NCBI GenBank assembly: GCA_022376515.1
Contig: WTXI01000048.1
Coordinates: 62,001 to 126,000 of the forward strand
Source: Lactifluus volemus
Taxonomy: Eukaryota > Basidiomycota > Agaricomycetes > Russulales > Russulaceae
Direction of reading: 5' to 3'
DNA length: 64,000 nt
The notes beneath the pieces are model-generated. The model saw only the letters and a list, made by a program, of their open reading frames with translations. It searched no databases and was not told the DNA's origin. Made by a program: the position numbers and the translations under genes. Shown one piece after another: positions 23,943-35,125 of this stretch; positions within the stretch are counted from its first letter, which is position 1; each line of letters starts with the position of its first letter.

Positions 23943-25121
23943 GATCGATCCCCCAATGGCACGCGGTGGCACAACGCCACACCGCCAAGGACACCCCTAA
24001 AAGCTTTGTGAGACGAAATGGTGGGGTTAGGCCACAGAGAGGACGAAAAGGTAGATATCGCTTTTGTGAAGAGTGTCCAAGACAAAAGAGTTGATAAAAG
24101 AAAAGCGGACGGTAGTTGGTTCAACAACTTCAACGCCAAACCTTTCCCTGCCAGGCTCCGCCCCAAACTTCTCACGCCGTCACACGACCATGAATTCTAA
24201 GGCACGGTGTGAGAGCACAACCGACTGTTGGGTGTGAGAGCCTGAGCGTCCCCATACTGATGGATATGTCAGTGGGTCATTTGTTCCGATTGTGGGATTA
24301 ATCGATAAGATAAGGCAACGCGAGATAAGAGCAACAACACTTGGTTCTTGATCGCGGCTGTTCCAGATCTAAAGGTAAGACACACTCACGTACAATTGCT
24401 GCGTTCAAAGCTGGTTCCACTGCCAGGGCCTCCCGCTTTGCCTACGTCCTATTGTTTGTCTGTGCTCACTGACATGCATAAGAAGCGCTGCACTCCCCCT
24501 CGTATCGTCTTCATTTGGAGCCCACGTTATACTCATTAGTTGTCATCTTTCCCTTTTTTCTATTCACCTCAACCCTTTCTTTGCATGGGCAAGAAATTTC
24601 GACAACGTCTTGGCTGGTCAAGCCGTTTCTCCAAGAGAGCCCCGCAGCCCAACCCTTCAGCCACCCTACCCCCAGACTCAGTCCCAGCCCATTGTTGCCT
24701 GCTTGCTACCCCAGTCTCTGACGTAGCCTGTCGCGGCCCGCTTGTTACATCAACCTCCAAAGCAACCCGTTCCAGCTCGTTTGCCACTCCAGTCACTGCT
24801 TCAGCCAGTGCTTCCGAGTCCCCTCCCAGTGATAGTTTCCCTGCATCTCCCATATCTACAAATACCCATTCCTCATCACCTGCAAAAGGTACCACCACCG
24901 CAGTAAAACCCTCTCGACCCCGGTCACCACCCGTTGCTCCAACTCGTCACCTCTTTAAAAACCGGCGTGCGCCTAGTACTGATTCCCTTGAATCACCCCC
25001 ATCATCCCCATCTAGTGACTGGGAAGAAGAGCGTCGCCGAATTTTACGACGACATATTGCCGATTCAGTCGGGTGGCACGGGAAGTGGTACTTGTAATGT
25101 AGTAGTATATGTATATAAGCT
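23943..25121 (+). repeat. 1.15 kb duplicated element, inverted copy 2
   Basis: Reverse-orientation partner of 13562-14697. The two copies bracket about 9.2 kb that hold the NACHT-WD40 gene and the ABHD12-like hydrolase. Confidence 0.75.
24585..25097 (+). CDS. Ser/Pro-rich protein of the inverted element, copy 2 (170 aa)
   Basis: MGKKFRQRLGWSSRFSKRAP start, then Ser/Thr/Pro-rich sequence, sharing LLATPVSDVACRGPLVTSTS with the copy at 14074. It ends differently: WEEERRRILRRHIAD and a short tail. A donor-like GTAAGACACAC lies about 210 nt upstream at the same place as in copy 1, hinting at a 5' exon. No recognised domain; nucleus-targeted or structural roles cannot be judged. Confidence 0.5.
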   Translation: MGKKFRQRLGWSSRFSKRAPQPNPSATLPPDSVPAHCCLLATPVSDVACRGPLVTSTSKATRSSSFATPVTASASASESPPSDSFPASPISTNTHSSSPAKGTTTAVKPSRPRSPPVAPTRHLFKNRRAPSTDSLESPPSSPSSDWEEERRRILRRHIADSVGWHGKWYL

Positions 25122-25822
25122 CTTTAATGATCTAGGGTAAGAAGCGGGGAGCAACATTTTTGGAGGCACGAGGCACAACAGAGGACCTTTCGTTGTTTGC
25201 GCCCTATAGTTTGAGCAAGGGAAACGAGTGCGCCAGCGCATTTGAAATATGCCAAAGGCAGTGGCACGGCAGCTAGCGAAGTACAGTACATGACGAAACT
25301 GGACTAGTCGTCGCTAGTCTGAAGTCCGCTGCGGCTCCAACAGTCGGTGGAGGAACACAAGGGAAGAATTGGTTGGTTCCTCTCAGTTTTGTGGTGGACA
25401 TATTTATCAAGCGCCCACTCCAATGGTGAAGGTATCCCATGTTCCCGAGTCCTTTTATCGCAATGCGAGACGTGATCCCGGAAATGAAATCGATGCCACG
25501 GCGACCGAGGTAAGGTGTTCGTACCAGACATAGAATGCGAGAGGCTATGAAAACGTGTTTCATGTGTGAGATAGCTGACGCATCAGTGAATTGGTTGTCC
25601 ATAGGCAGACATCCCGCCGGGACTTTCGAGTTCCGCCGCAGGCCTCACTATATCCGCCACAAAGGCTCGTCTCGCATCAAAAATTATATTATATCATACG
25701 GCATAGAAAGTGTGCGTATCGCAAGGACAAAATCTAAAGCTTATAGTACCAGCACGAATCTCCTCGATATGAGTTAGACAAAATATTTTTAACTCGGAAA
25801 GTTCCTCTTGTAGTGGGTGTTT
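25122..25822. other. gene-free stretch downstream of the tyrosinase gene
   Basis: Two overlapping minus-strand frames (25273-25602) are open but have no motif, and lie beyond the tyrosinase stop. Nothing else supported. Confidence 0.4.
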
Positions 25823-27443
25823 TTATTCATACACGTAACACAAAGGCCCGTCGGTCGTATTCAACATATCACCGATCGTGACTTCTGGGAACATCCCGTC
25901 TACCGGCATGGACGAATTCAACTGTTTCAGATAAAATCAGCACCAACACCTTTTTATCTAAGATGGCTAGAGTTCTCACATGGAGGTACGGGGGGGCGCC
26001 ATTGGGATACTGGTAGTAAAAGTTGAGGCCCTCCGCAAGGGCTGGGATGGAACCGCCATGATAGCTCTTAGCACTCTCTGGGCTGCGACGTTGCCATTCG
26101 TACCACAGTTTATCAACCGTCTATCACCGAAAAGTGATGCGTTAGTCCGAGTCACGGTACACAAATACCACGATGCACAACCGGCAATAACTTACGGCAT
26201 GATGCATCCAGAAAAGGGGCTCTGCGAAGCACGGAAATAAGTAAACGTGTGGAGGAATCCGGATGGGTTGCGAACGCACCATTCGGTGACCACAAGGGCC
26301 CAATCGTGCAATCTGGTGGAGCATTTTTCGGACACTGGCCGCCCATATCACTAAAAACAAAATCGGATGAGAAGCACAGACATATACATAATCGCGAATC
26401 ACTCACCCGCCCATCATCAAGTGCACGCCGCTATGTGAACCCTGATATTACATGAGAACCAGAGACACCATTGATAAGTATGCTCTCACCTGGAATGCCT
26501 CCAGTTCTGCTTGGAACCACCTGAAGTCCCCTGCCGGGAGGTGGATGAGTCGTTCGACTTTATCAGCCGTAAATGTTATATTGGCTTCCTTCAGTGGTTC
26601 CGTAAAGAATGGAAGCGGAAGGTTAAATGGGCGGAGACTGAATTTGCGCCGCAAAATATGAGGCGAAGGGTACGAGACATGCAGCTTGCTGAAACCGCCA
26701 TCAGGCACTTCGTAATCCTCGTTAGGATCACCCCAACCACCTACTCCGCTCTCAGGGTCGGGGTCCCAGAACGATGATTCATGAATGTTGTGTGCATCTG
26801 CTCAGTTATCAGTATTTTAAAAAGCAGGGGGGATGAGCAGAAATGACCAAGAGTCCAATTCCAATACGGTGACACGCCAGTATATCCACACTTGTTCTTG
26901 AGTGACTGTTCAAAGGCGTATAGGAACCAACGGTGCCAGGGCAGGAACAGACCCGTAAAATGTATCTGGGGTGCGTAGCGCTGCTTAATAAATGTCCCGA
27001 TGAGACATATTCCAGACTTACCCGAGTATTCAGGTCCATATGGATGTACGCCAAGTCTGTGAGAAAATGGTCAGGGCCTCTACAAACCAGTGAAAGGACT
27101 GTGACATGCCGTCAAAATAGGAACCTGAGGTGTTGATCGGAGGAATGCGTGAGATTGAACGGTCTACGGTAGGAGTTAAAGCTGGGTCATGAGGCAAGTG
27201 GGATAAGCACTGTCGCCAGAGTGACGTTCAATACGGCAGTGAATGTGAGAGGTTGCATCTCGTACGCACATTAACGGCCTGAATCCAGGCTGCTTTCTCT
27301 TGGACACTGAATGTTCTCCACTCTCTCCGGACGGATGGATTAGAACATGTGCTCTGGAGGGGGGTTTGGAGGGGAGAACAAGAAATGCCTAGTGAGGTGC
27401 AAAGAACGACCAAACCATTGACGAGAATTTTAGGGATGAGCAT
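25823..27443 (-). CDS. secreted short tyrosinase / polyphenol oxidase (368 aa)
   Basis: Type-3 copper enzyme oxidising mono- and diphenols to quinones (melanin and cell-wall pigment, or phenol detoxification). Ten exons in phase: 27443-27270, 27209-27110, 27056-27022, 26965-26848, 26797-26490, 26441-26407, 26350-26280, 26221-26196, 26120-25980, 25921-25823. Signal peptide about residues 1-23 (LVNGLVVLCTSLGISC). CNPSVRREWRTFSVQEK follows. CuA ligands: H97 (AYIH), H105 (IHFTG), H114 (PWHRW). CuB: H248 and H252 (GSHSGVHLMMGG), then H287/H288 (EPLFWMHHA). DKLWYEWQ follows, as usual. It ends GPLCYVYE, without the long C-terminal lid domain of cytosolic mushroom tyrosinases. Intron 2 uses a GC donor (GGCATGT). 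Complete, no frame breaks. Confidence 0.95.
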
Positions 27444-28309
27444 GACTGGGCGATAGAGAGGTAGGGAACAGTGGGTACAGGTTCTTGCCTATTTATTGTC
27501 CAAGGCCATACCATCACGATTTGTTTCCCGGACGTAATTGAGATGTACGGCGGTTATGAATGAGATACCGTGTGTATAACTCCATGAGGAAATCCAATCC
27601 AAGTGGCGACGCTTTGAAGGGTCTCCGACGATCGTGGGTCTAAGGTGAAAGTCATACGCTTTAGGAACCCGGACAGATGACACCCCAATAGCACCACGCA
27701 AAAGGGAGCGCTAGAGCCAATAGAGGTTAGAGAAAGCACACAGGCACGACGAATGAAGACACTTGGTTCGCACAATAGGCCCCGGTAATAGGTCCTTTGT
27801 GAGCTGTTCTGCTGTGTAGGTCCGGGTGATATAAGATGTTCCCAGACCTGAGCACTGAGCACGGCGACCTTAGTAAGGTTGTGTTTCGTCAGAACGCTTA
27901 GTCAACGCACGGCTAAATCTTCAACATATTAGCATCAGTTCTTCACCTAATAGTCGCTTCTGGCGGGTACCCCAATGGGGCCTTTATTGCCATTCTACTA
28001 TTGATTACTGTAGTCAGCCGATTATATTTGAGTTAAGTCTCCTTTATTGTTCATAAGAATAAAATATTTAACATATATTCAGCCTATTATTGAAACCCAT
28101 ACATGTGAAGGTGACTTTAGCTATGAAAGATAGTATTCAGCTTAAATCTTTCCGGCTTTCTGTTGCTTGACGCGTGCTTCCAAGGAATTATAGAAAGAAT
28201 TTTTTAATAAATGTGGATTTATTTTTAGGATAAAGTTATGTCAGCAGCGAAGCGTTGAGTCAGTGGGTCTCGGTTCTCGTCTCTTCCACCTCCATTAATA
28301 TTGATTTTG
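27444..28309. other. divergent promoter region of tyrosinase (minus) and IWR1 (plus)
   Basis: About 0.87 kb between two divergent starts; AT-rich from 28010 to 28230. Open frames at 27489-27862 on the minus strand have no start-splice chain into the tyrosinase gene. Confidence 0.45.
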
Positions 28310-29612
28310 ATGGAAGTTGATCCGACATCACCAACCAGCTTACAGTCATATACAATTCTTCGAATCAAGCGAAAGAGAAACGAAGAACCTTTGGATGCCC
28401 TAGGCAAGCCCGTCCGTGTGATCGTGCTGCCTCGCAGAATAAAAACGAACGTGCAGTAATCGAGTCCGGAGTGCGCAAGAAGAAACGAGGAGGGTTGGAT
28501 GTCTTTCAATTTGCAGAAACTGTGGAACCAGAGGCATGGAGCGATCGTTCAAAGGACCTCCAGGTGCGTCTGGGTTCAGTACCTATCTGTTTTCTCCCTT
28601 TCACGGCTTCGCACTTGTCCAGGACCGCATCTCTGCTCTTGAGCGTGAGCAAGCGTTGAAAGCTGGAGCCCAGTCAATCCGTGACGATACACATCCTCCC
28701 CGGCTTAAACGACCGGACCTTTCAAAGCATTACACTGTCGTGTTAGATGACAAATCTCCGAGCCCCGAAGCTTCATCAAAGTGAGCAATATACCGGCAAC
28801 TTCGAATGGCCGTATCTGACGTTGTGTTAGCCCCTCTTCCCCACTTGGAAAGGAAGTAGGAGGAGATAATGGCCTTCTCGATTTCACATTGTACGATGCC
28901 GTTCTCGCCAATGATGCGCACTCGCCGGTAGACCCCGATATGGAGAAGTTCCTTCCTCTTCTGAGGGAATACCTGACTCGTACGTTCTCCACCAAACTTG
29001 ACTTGTGATCGATACGCCGTGATACCATCTGGTGGATAGTCCACGATGTCAAGCCCTCAACTTCCCAGGAGTCCATTGGATCCCTAACGCCCTCACGCTC
29101 TACCGCTCCCGTTCCTATCGTTATGCCGCTACCGATTTTGCCGCGTGACGACCCCGACTACGTTTGGGACGTGTTTTACCATCGTGCTGGACTGCTCAAT
29201 GATTATGATGCCGTAGGAAACGTTGCGACTCTGTATGTCAAACCTCAGGACGATTCTCGGACTGTCAGGGATGAACTCTTAAACCAACAGCTCAGGCCTT
29301 CCTGAACCATTAGCGGATGCATACGCTTCTGCGTCTGAATCAGAGGAAGAGGACGAGGCAGATGAGGATTCGAACGGTATGTCGCATGATCTCTCTAGAA
29401 TAATCGCCACCTCCGACCATCGGCCGCACCAGCGGAAGAGTATTACAAAAACGACTACCCAGATGAAGAGAGTCCCGACTATGATACATCGGAAGACGGC
29501 GACGGTGCGTGTGCTCGCTTCTCTTGCATTTGATCTTTTCTCTGGAAGCAACTCGACCATCTTTGTAGACAACTCTCTTCGCGACTTTGACGAGCACGGT
29601 GGTCATGATTAA
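28310..29612 (+). CDS. IWR1: Iwr1 family, RNA polymerase II nuclear import factor (about 318 aa)
   Basis: Iwr1 binds assembled Pol II and directs its import-receptor-dependent entry into the nucleus. Exons: 28310-28563, 28623-28780, 28831-28979, 29040-29232, 29291-29376, 29433-29504, 29569-29612. The N-terminus has the family hallmark ILRIKRKRNEEPLDAL; FQFAETVEP follows. The Iwr1 core is DDPDYVWDVFYHRAG with NVATL, then an acidic run (ESEEEDEADEDSN) and EEYYKNDYPDEES. It ends DEHGGHD. All junctions fit, except that exon 1 is one base short: between about 28400 and 28440 the frame shifts from ALGKPVR to ASQNKNERAVIES. A single base in the GCCCGT run would mend it. Either assembly error or a recent mutation in an otherwise conserved essential-type gene. 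Confidence 0.9.
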
Positions 29613-30702
29613 CATTGGCCCATTTTCTCATGGGAGAGCTGATACAATTGGTCCGTAATCCATGTAAATTAACATAACGTCCTTAGTCATATATCAACAT
29701 GAATCAAAACTCCAGCCTCCGATAACACACCTATCGCTTTGTGATGCCCACAACTCCGTCACGTGCACATCCGAGTGGAGATACTTTTACCCATGTTCGC
29801 GACTCTTCGTTTATGCGTCCTGCCTTTACAACTAGAGGGGTTCGGAGTAGAATAGTTGGCCTAACAAACAGTTCTGTAAACACCGGGACAGACTCAACGG
29901 AGGCGAGTAACAAGGCTTCCTTTTGTAAATACCGGCCAGATAAGGTGGAATTTACCGAACCCGAGTTCACCCTAAATGGCGTTCTAACTCCATGATGAGG
30001 CAGTTGGGATTTACGTCGATGCTGGAAAATCGGAATACTCGGAGCTCCGACGCGCAGCGCTCATACATCATTATCATCTTGTCATCTAGCCGACATTTCG
30101 TCTTAGCGCCGCTATACACGCCCTAGGTCGTTGATAGCGGTGATTAAATACGGTAAATGGGAGCTTTGTTGCGTTTTATTGCCTTGCCGATATTCTTACC
30201 GCTTTACTGTACATCTGCCGATTTTCTTAACTCGGAAGGCGCTTGATTTTTTGTAGTTCCGACAAACGCCGGACAAGTGGGACCTGACTTACCTACAGTA
30301 ATAAGAATACGTGAAACTTCTTGTTGTGATTTGCGGTTGTGGAAAGCATCATTCCCAGACGAAGACGGGTCTGTTGTCAGATGTAGGGTGTGGCTGTTGC
30401 TGTGCTATTGGATCAAGGCGAGTGTATCGGGTAGCTCCCCACATTGAAGTTGTGGAAAGATCAAGGTTGGTCCCAGTAACACAAGGGAAAAATCGACCTC
30501 CAACTGCAGCTGGCAAGAGGAAAGATCGATTGGACTCATGATAGGCGTGGGTCACACAAAAAGGGAAAATAAAATGGGCCCCGGGCTTTCTGAATTGGCT
30601 TCCCACAAACGATGCGTCAAACGGCGGCGTGAGAAATGACATGAGGACAATGTGGGAAGAGAACCACCACCCAGGTTTTATAACTTCGCTACCTGTGCCC
30701 CT
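29613..30702. other. convergent 3' regions of IWR1 and BOR1
   Basis: No supported gene. Opposed open frames at 29731-29995 and 30311-30642 overlap each other and lack motifs. Confidence 0.4.
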
Positions 30703-32896
30703 CTAGAATCCACTAACTGACTGCATAGTCTAGAACAAGTGTCAACATTAAACGAGGTTCTCGTAGGCTTTCGTCGACGACTTACGAAAGGAGACGCTGT
30801 AGGCCTGTCGAGGATGCCCAATTCTTCAGCGGAGAATGGTAAGCGAGAGACTACCAAAGTCCGTAGAGGAACGAGTAACAGGATGATGATAGGAAATCCG
30901 ACCGCAGCTAACACAAAAACGACTTATAAGTTGGGACCCAAGACATGCCGATAGGTCAGCAAATTGTAATGACGTACCGACCGTCTGCGTAATTGCAAAG
31001 GTCACACCAAATGCGACGAGCTGCACCGCGACGAAGAGCAGGATGCGCGACTTGCGTACACGGCGGAGTGGTTGGTTGTGAGGTGTCAAGGTGCGATCTG
31101 TGAGGAAGTAAAGGACCTTCTGGGTGATACCGTTCCCGGAGAGCTCGTCAAGGCCCATATACCAGCTATGACCGGAATTACAATCGTCAGCGGGTATACC
31201 GGGAACGCATGCGGAAAGGCTACACACAACAAGCCCGCAAGCACGCCTACATTGTGTAGTTTTAGGCAGAGTCAAAGTGAAGGACGGAAAATCAGTTGGC
31301 ACACCTTGGGGAACCAAATGAAGCACATGTAAGAATGGCGTGGTGAGTAGTACGAGACACAGCGAGCCCTGGGCGAGGTTCGAGGCACGCTGTTCAACCA
31401 CCGCAATGGGTACTTCGCGCAAGCGCGCATTCCCATCGCCGTCGCAGAGTGCGTCTTCATCCTGATTGACGACCCCGTGGACGAGAAGAGCGCGCGTGTG
31501 GATCGGCGCCTGTGGGATGAGCCCGTTCGGAGCGGGAATACCGAGGAGGCCCGCGAGGAAGGTCGTGAGGCCGAGGAGCGCAAAGTCATAGTGGAAACCA
31601 GCAGGCTTGCGCAGTGGAAACTGGGAGCCCTGAGCGATCAACGACTGCACGCCAGTCACACCACGTGTGTTACATCAGCATCAGCGCTAGAGCTTTTTAG
31701 ATGGCGGAATGGGAGAAGAGGACACGCACGGAAACATTGTGATCGAAGAAGAAAAGCACCCAGAGGATGAACCCAAATGGAAGTGCAAGACCGACCCATT
31801 TTCCATCGAGCTCCCAGAAATGCACGAGCCAGGAACGACCATTTACAGGCTGAAAGGCTGTACCCACGGGGAGCGTCAATGGGTGAGCAGAGTGGAAGCG
31901 GCCCCAATATGCCATAGCGGAGGATGCGATGAGAGAGAGTGGCATGCCATAATCGGCAAGGAAACGACGGACGTGTCTATGGAAAAGGGTTGATCTGGAG
32001 AGAGACTTGAAAAGGAAAGCGGAAACGAGCATGAGAAGTGCAAGGATGAGCGAGACGAAGGCACCGGAGGGCGTAGAAGCTGCCTGTGGATCGTCAAACT
32101 GGTGCGTAAGGACTTGGATGCCGTACTGGATGTACGTCCAAGCAACGTAAAAGCCAAAAGTATCACAAGAAAAAAGAGTGACATATTGCAGAAAGTTGCA
32201 CCCTACATTGCATCAGAAGACACTCAAGGCAACGAGCCAGACATGGAGGGACTGACAATTAAGCGCAGCTGTAACCCAATGGAATATTGCACCCCACAGG
32301 TAGACCCAGCCGACGAAGTGCAAGTAATCCGGTGAGTCGGTACGATCTTCAAGAATTCTAAAGATAGTTTGGTTCAGAATGGTAATCGGGCCTTCCAGTA
32401 TTAGGTGAGTCCTTGTTTTAATATATATCCAGGAGTGATCATTAACGGACCTGTTACACCAGCAATACATAAAGGTTGGGCTCCCAATACAGAAAAGACG
32501 AAAGAAGCCATGAAGGAGGATAGAAGGACCTCGGACACGCCGTACTTCTGGGTAGCCTCTATCAAGTGTAAAGAGAACGCGATTCCAGGTAGTATGCTGT
32601 GAACGTTTAGGACGAGGCTCTCAAGATGGACCAAGAAGATGCCAACGGAAAATAAGTAAATGTCAGACGAGAAAAACTCACTTTGCAAAGAAAACGAGGG
32701 TGGTTGCAGGGACAACTCTATAATTCCACGCGTCCTTCCAGTCGCTCCAGTACCAAGGCGCGCGAGCACGTATATCTCGCAAGATGCCCGCGCCGACTTT
32801 GACACGAAATAGGGAGGAGGATTGACGAGGTTCGCCGACATCTGAGCCTGGGCTATGTTCATGGGTGGTGGACACTGGACACTTTTCATCGGCCAT
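30703..32896 (-). CDS. BOR1: SLC4/Bor1-type anion (borate/bicarbonate) transporter (551 aa)
   Basis: Integral plasma-membrane protein of the HCO3- transporter family; the yeast member Bor1 exports borate. Nine exons in phase: 32896-32682, 32596-32451, 32391-32257, 32202-31730, 31644-31305, 31246-31228, 31165-30978, 30907-30786, 30720-30703. Landmarks: RDIRARAPWYWSDW at the first helix, NILPGIAFSL, LGAQPLCIAGVTGP, YLHFVGWVYLW, HVRRFLADYGMP, PAPNGLIPQAPIHT, WYMGLDELSGNGI and LDRPTASPF near the end. Start is the ATG at 32896 (MADEKCPVS). Exon 6 is only 19 nt (VLAGL). The last exon encodes SVSGF and stop. Length is close to the yeast protein. No frame breaks. Borate versus bicarbonate cannot be decided from sequence alone. 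Confidence 0.95.
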
Positions 32897-35125
32897 AGTG
32901 ATAAGGGTAAAAGTAAACCGGACGAGATGTAAGCCATAGGGTCATGGAACGACCGAAACCGCTATGCCACGAAGGCAAAGCCGACAAAGTTTGAAACCGC
33001 GGACTAATTCAAAATTCTACTGTTTACCCAGTGAGACCATTAGATGAACCACCAGCCTGAGCACCCACGCCAACATGTGCCACCACCTGCGCTACACTCT
33101 ACATCGAGTCCTTTGAGTTCTGCACCTCATATCCTTGTATAGAAGAGAAGAGAATAGAATAGCCTCCCAAATTTCATCAATAAAATTTGTCCTCTCTACC
33201 AATCTACAGCTTGTGAAACTCAAAAATGCAATGTGTTGGAACTTTGAGGAGCATTGACTTGTTGTGGAGTGACCTCTGCAAAAAGCAGCAAGGGTTTGCT
33301 TATGCTTTCCTTAAAGGCCATATCTAACCAATTTTCTGTTACACAGCTTTTGTGTAACCTAACAAATTGGTTAGACAAAGCTTTAAGGAAAGCATAAACA
33401 TACCCAGGCCTACCATTTTCTCTGACTGCTGGCGTCGTATGTGCGATAATCGACGATGCCTCGTGCCGTCCCGTTGCCATTTTCCGTTCCGGATTTCGAA
33501 CCGAACCGAACCGAAACTCCGCATGACCCGATTTTTATGACATTATCACGTGAGCTCCTCAGTATAACACTTACACACACAAATCTCTGCGGGTGATTTG
33601 TCTGGTGAGGAGAAAGATAAATGAGCTTCCGACCGTGACCTGTGCTGAGGCTTTCTAAAAGGTGGTGCCACTCTCCCGCCTCCGGGTCATACTGACAACT
33701 CCTAGCCATCGTACCCGCTCGAATGATTCTTAGAACTACCGAGAAGATTGGCGAGTGTTGTTCCATTTGCCATAATTTATCGCTACTCGACTGAAGCTAT
33801 TGATTCTAATGTCAGAAACTAGTGACATGTACGGAATCCGGTCCGAAGTCATACAGGCGAGTGTACCTACCAGCACGAGGCTACCAGCGCTATTGCCACT
33901 TCGGACTGTCCGGAGACATCGAACGTCAGGTGCACCCCTATGGCAACGAATGGGGGCATCTGCACCAGGGAAGACGAACGCATTGACTTGCCACACCAAT
34001 GATTGAATTTTGATGGCAATCAGGCCCTGGATAAGGCGTCTCCTAGCATGAGCGAAGCGAATGCAAGAATTGATACGAACTTGAAAGTTAGATGAATATT
34101 ACTGGATACATACTAGAGGATCCGAACAGCAAAGGGGTGTGCCGTAAGTAATGAGCATGCAACTCGGCCGAAGAGTGCGCTCATAAAGGGGGGGCAAAGC
34201 CCTGGGCGGAGAGGCGTGCGAAATAAGTGTGGCATGACCGATCGTCAGTGTCGTAAGGGATCACACTGGCAGGTGGCGTGCTGTAGTGTTGCTAACTCGT
34301 GATTGGAGGAGTCGTTACCACTGTAGCAGAAGTGGGGAATCGTCAGAAGTGGAAAATCGTATCGAGTGGAACAGAACACAATGGATCATTGGATACTAGT
34401 ATCCAAGCAATGAAACGTGGGTGTATGTGGGGAATCAACGATTAATCAACGAAGTCGGCGGCCTTCGGGGGTGTCGAAAATAGTTTGGTTTAGAACAGCA
34501 ATAAATTAGGGTCTTTGAAATGACAGTTGACAGATTTTTCTATGGACACTTTCCATGGATGGGATGGGTGCAGGTGGCCTCACGCCCCGAGTAAAAGGAA
34601 TCGAAAACTTCCATAAAACTTAGGATACGCCATATTGCGGGGTTACTTCCATCAGATTGTGGTGTACGAGAATGCGATTTTCCGAAGGGTAACACGGAGC
34701 ATGACTCGAAATGTCCCCAATAATACAGCACCTCAACACTGTTGCACAGGAAGACATCACGGTTTTACCATCCGTCCAAGTTACGCGCATAGGCACCGGT
34801 ATTCACGGACGAAAAAATTCGGTGCCGCCGATTATATGGTGCCTTGAGGTAAGGGATTCTGAGTTAGGGCTAGTGTCAGTTCAAAAGCTTCTTGCGAAGG
34901 TCAGTTGAAAAAGGATTAGCCCAAGTTAGACGATGTACTGTATACAGTAGGAGCGTAAAGCACCCGAACACTTCTGGACAGATGAGAAGGGAGGGTAGGT
35001 ACGATCACCTGATGTCACTCGCACGGGTATCACCCGAGCCGGGCGCAAATCAATCGCTTAACAAGCCCCAAGCTGAGCGCCATGTCTCTTTCCCTCTTTC
35101 ACATTGATCTTGCATCTGCCCACTG
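32897..35125. other. 2.2 kb gene-poor stretch with a foldback element
   Basis: Contains BOR1's promoter side, the hairpin at 33300-33396 and a short CCGAA triplication near 33497-33511. From 33600 to 35100 I see only short frames without motifs. Confidence 0.45.
33300..33396. repeat. foldback / hairpin element
   Basis: Two arms of about 46 nt (33300-33345 and 33351-33396) around loop GCTTT. Perfect blocks pair at the base (TATGCTTTCCTTAAAG with its complement, 16 bp), in the middle (TAACCAATTT/AAATTGGTTA) and at the tip (TTACACA/TGTGTAA). A mismatched bulge separates the blocks. MITE-like or a long-hairpin RNA locus; no transposase nearby. Confidence 0.7.

Noticed and set aside
27489..27862. 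Two overlapping minus-strand frames upstream of tyrosinase
   Set aside because: No signal or splice chain links them to the tyrosinase start at 27443, which has its own signal peptide.
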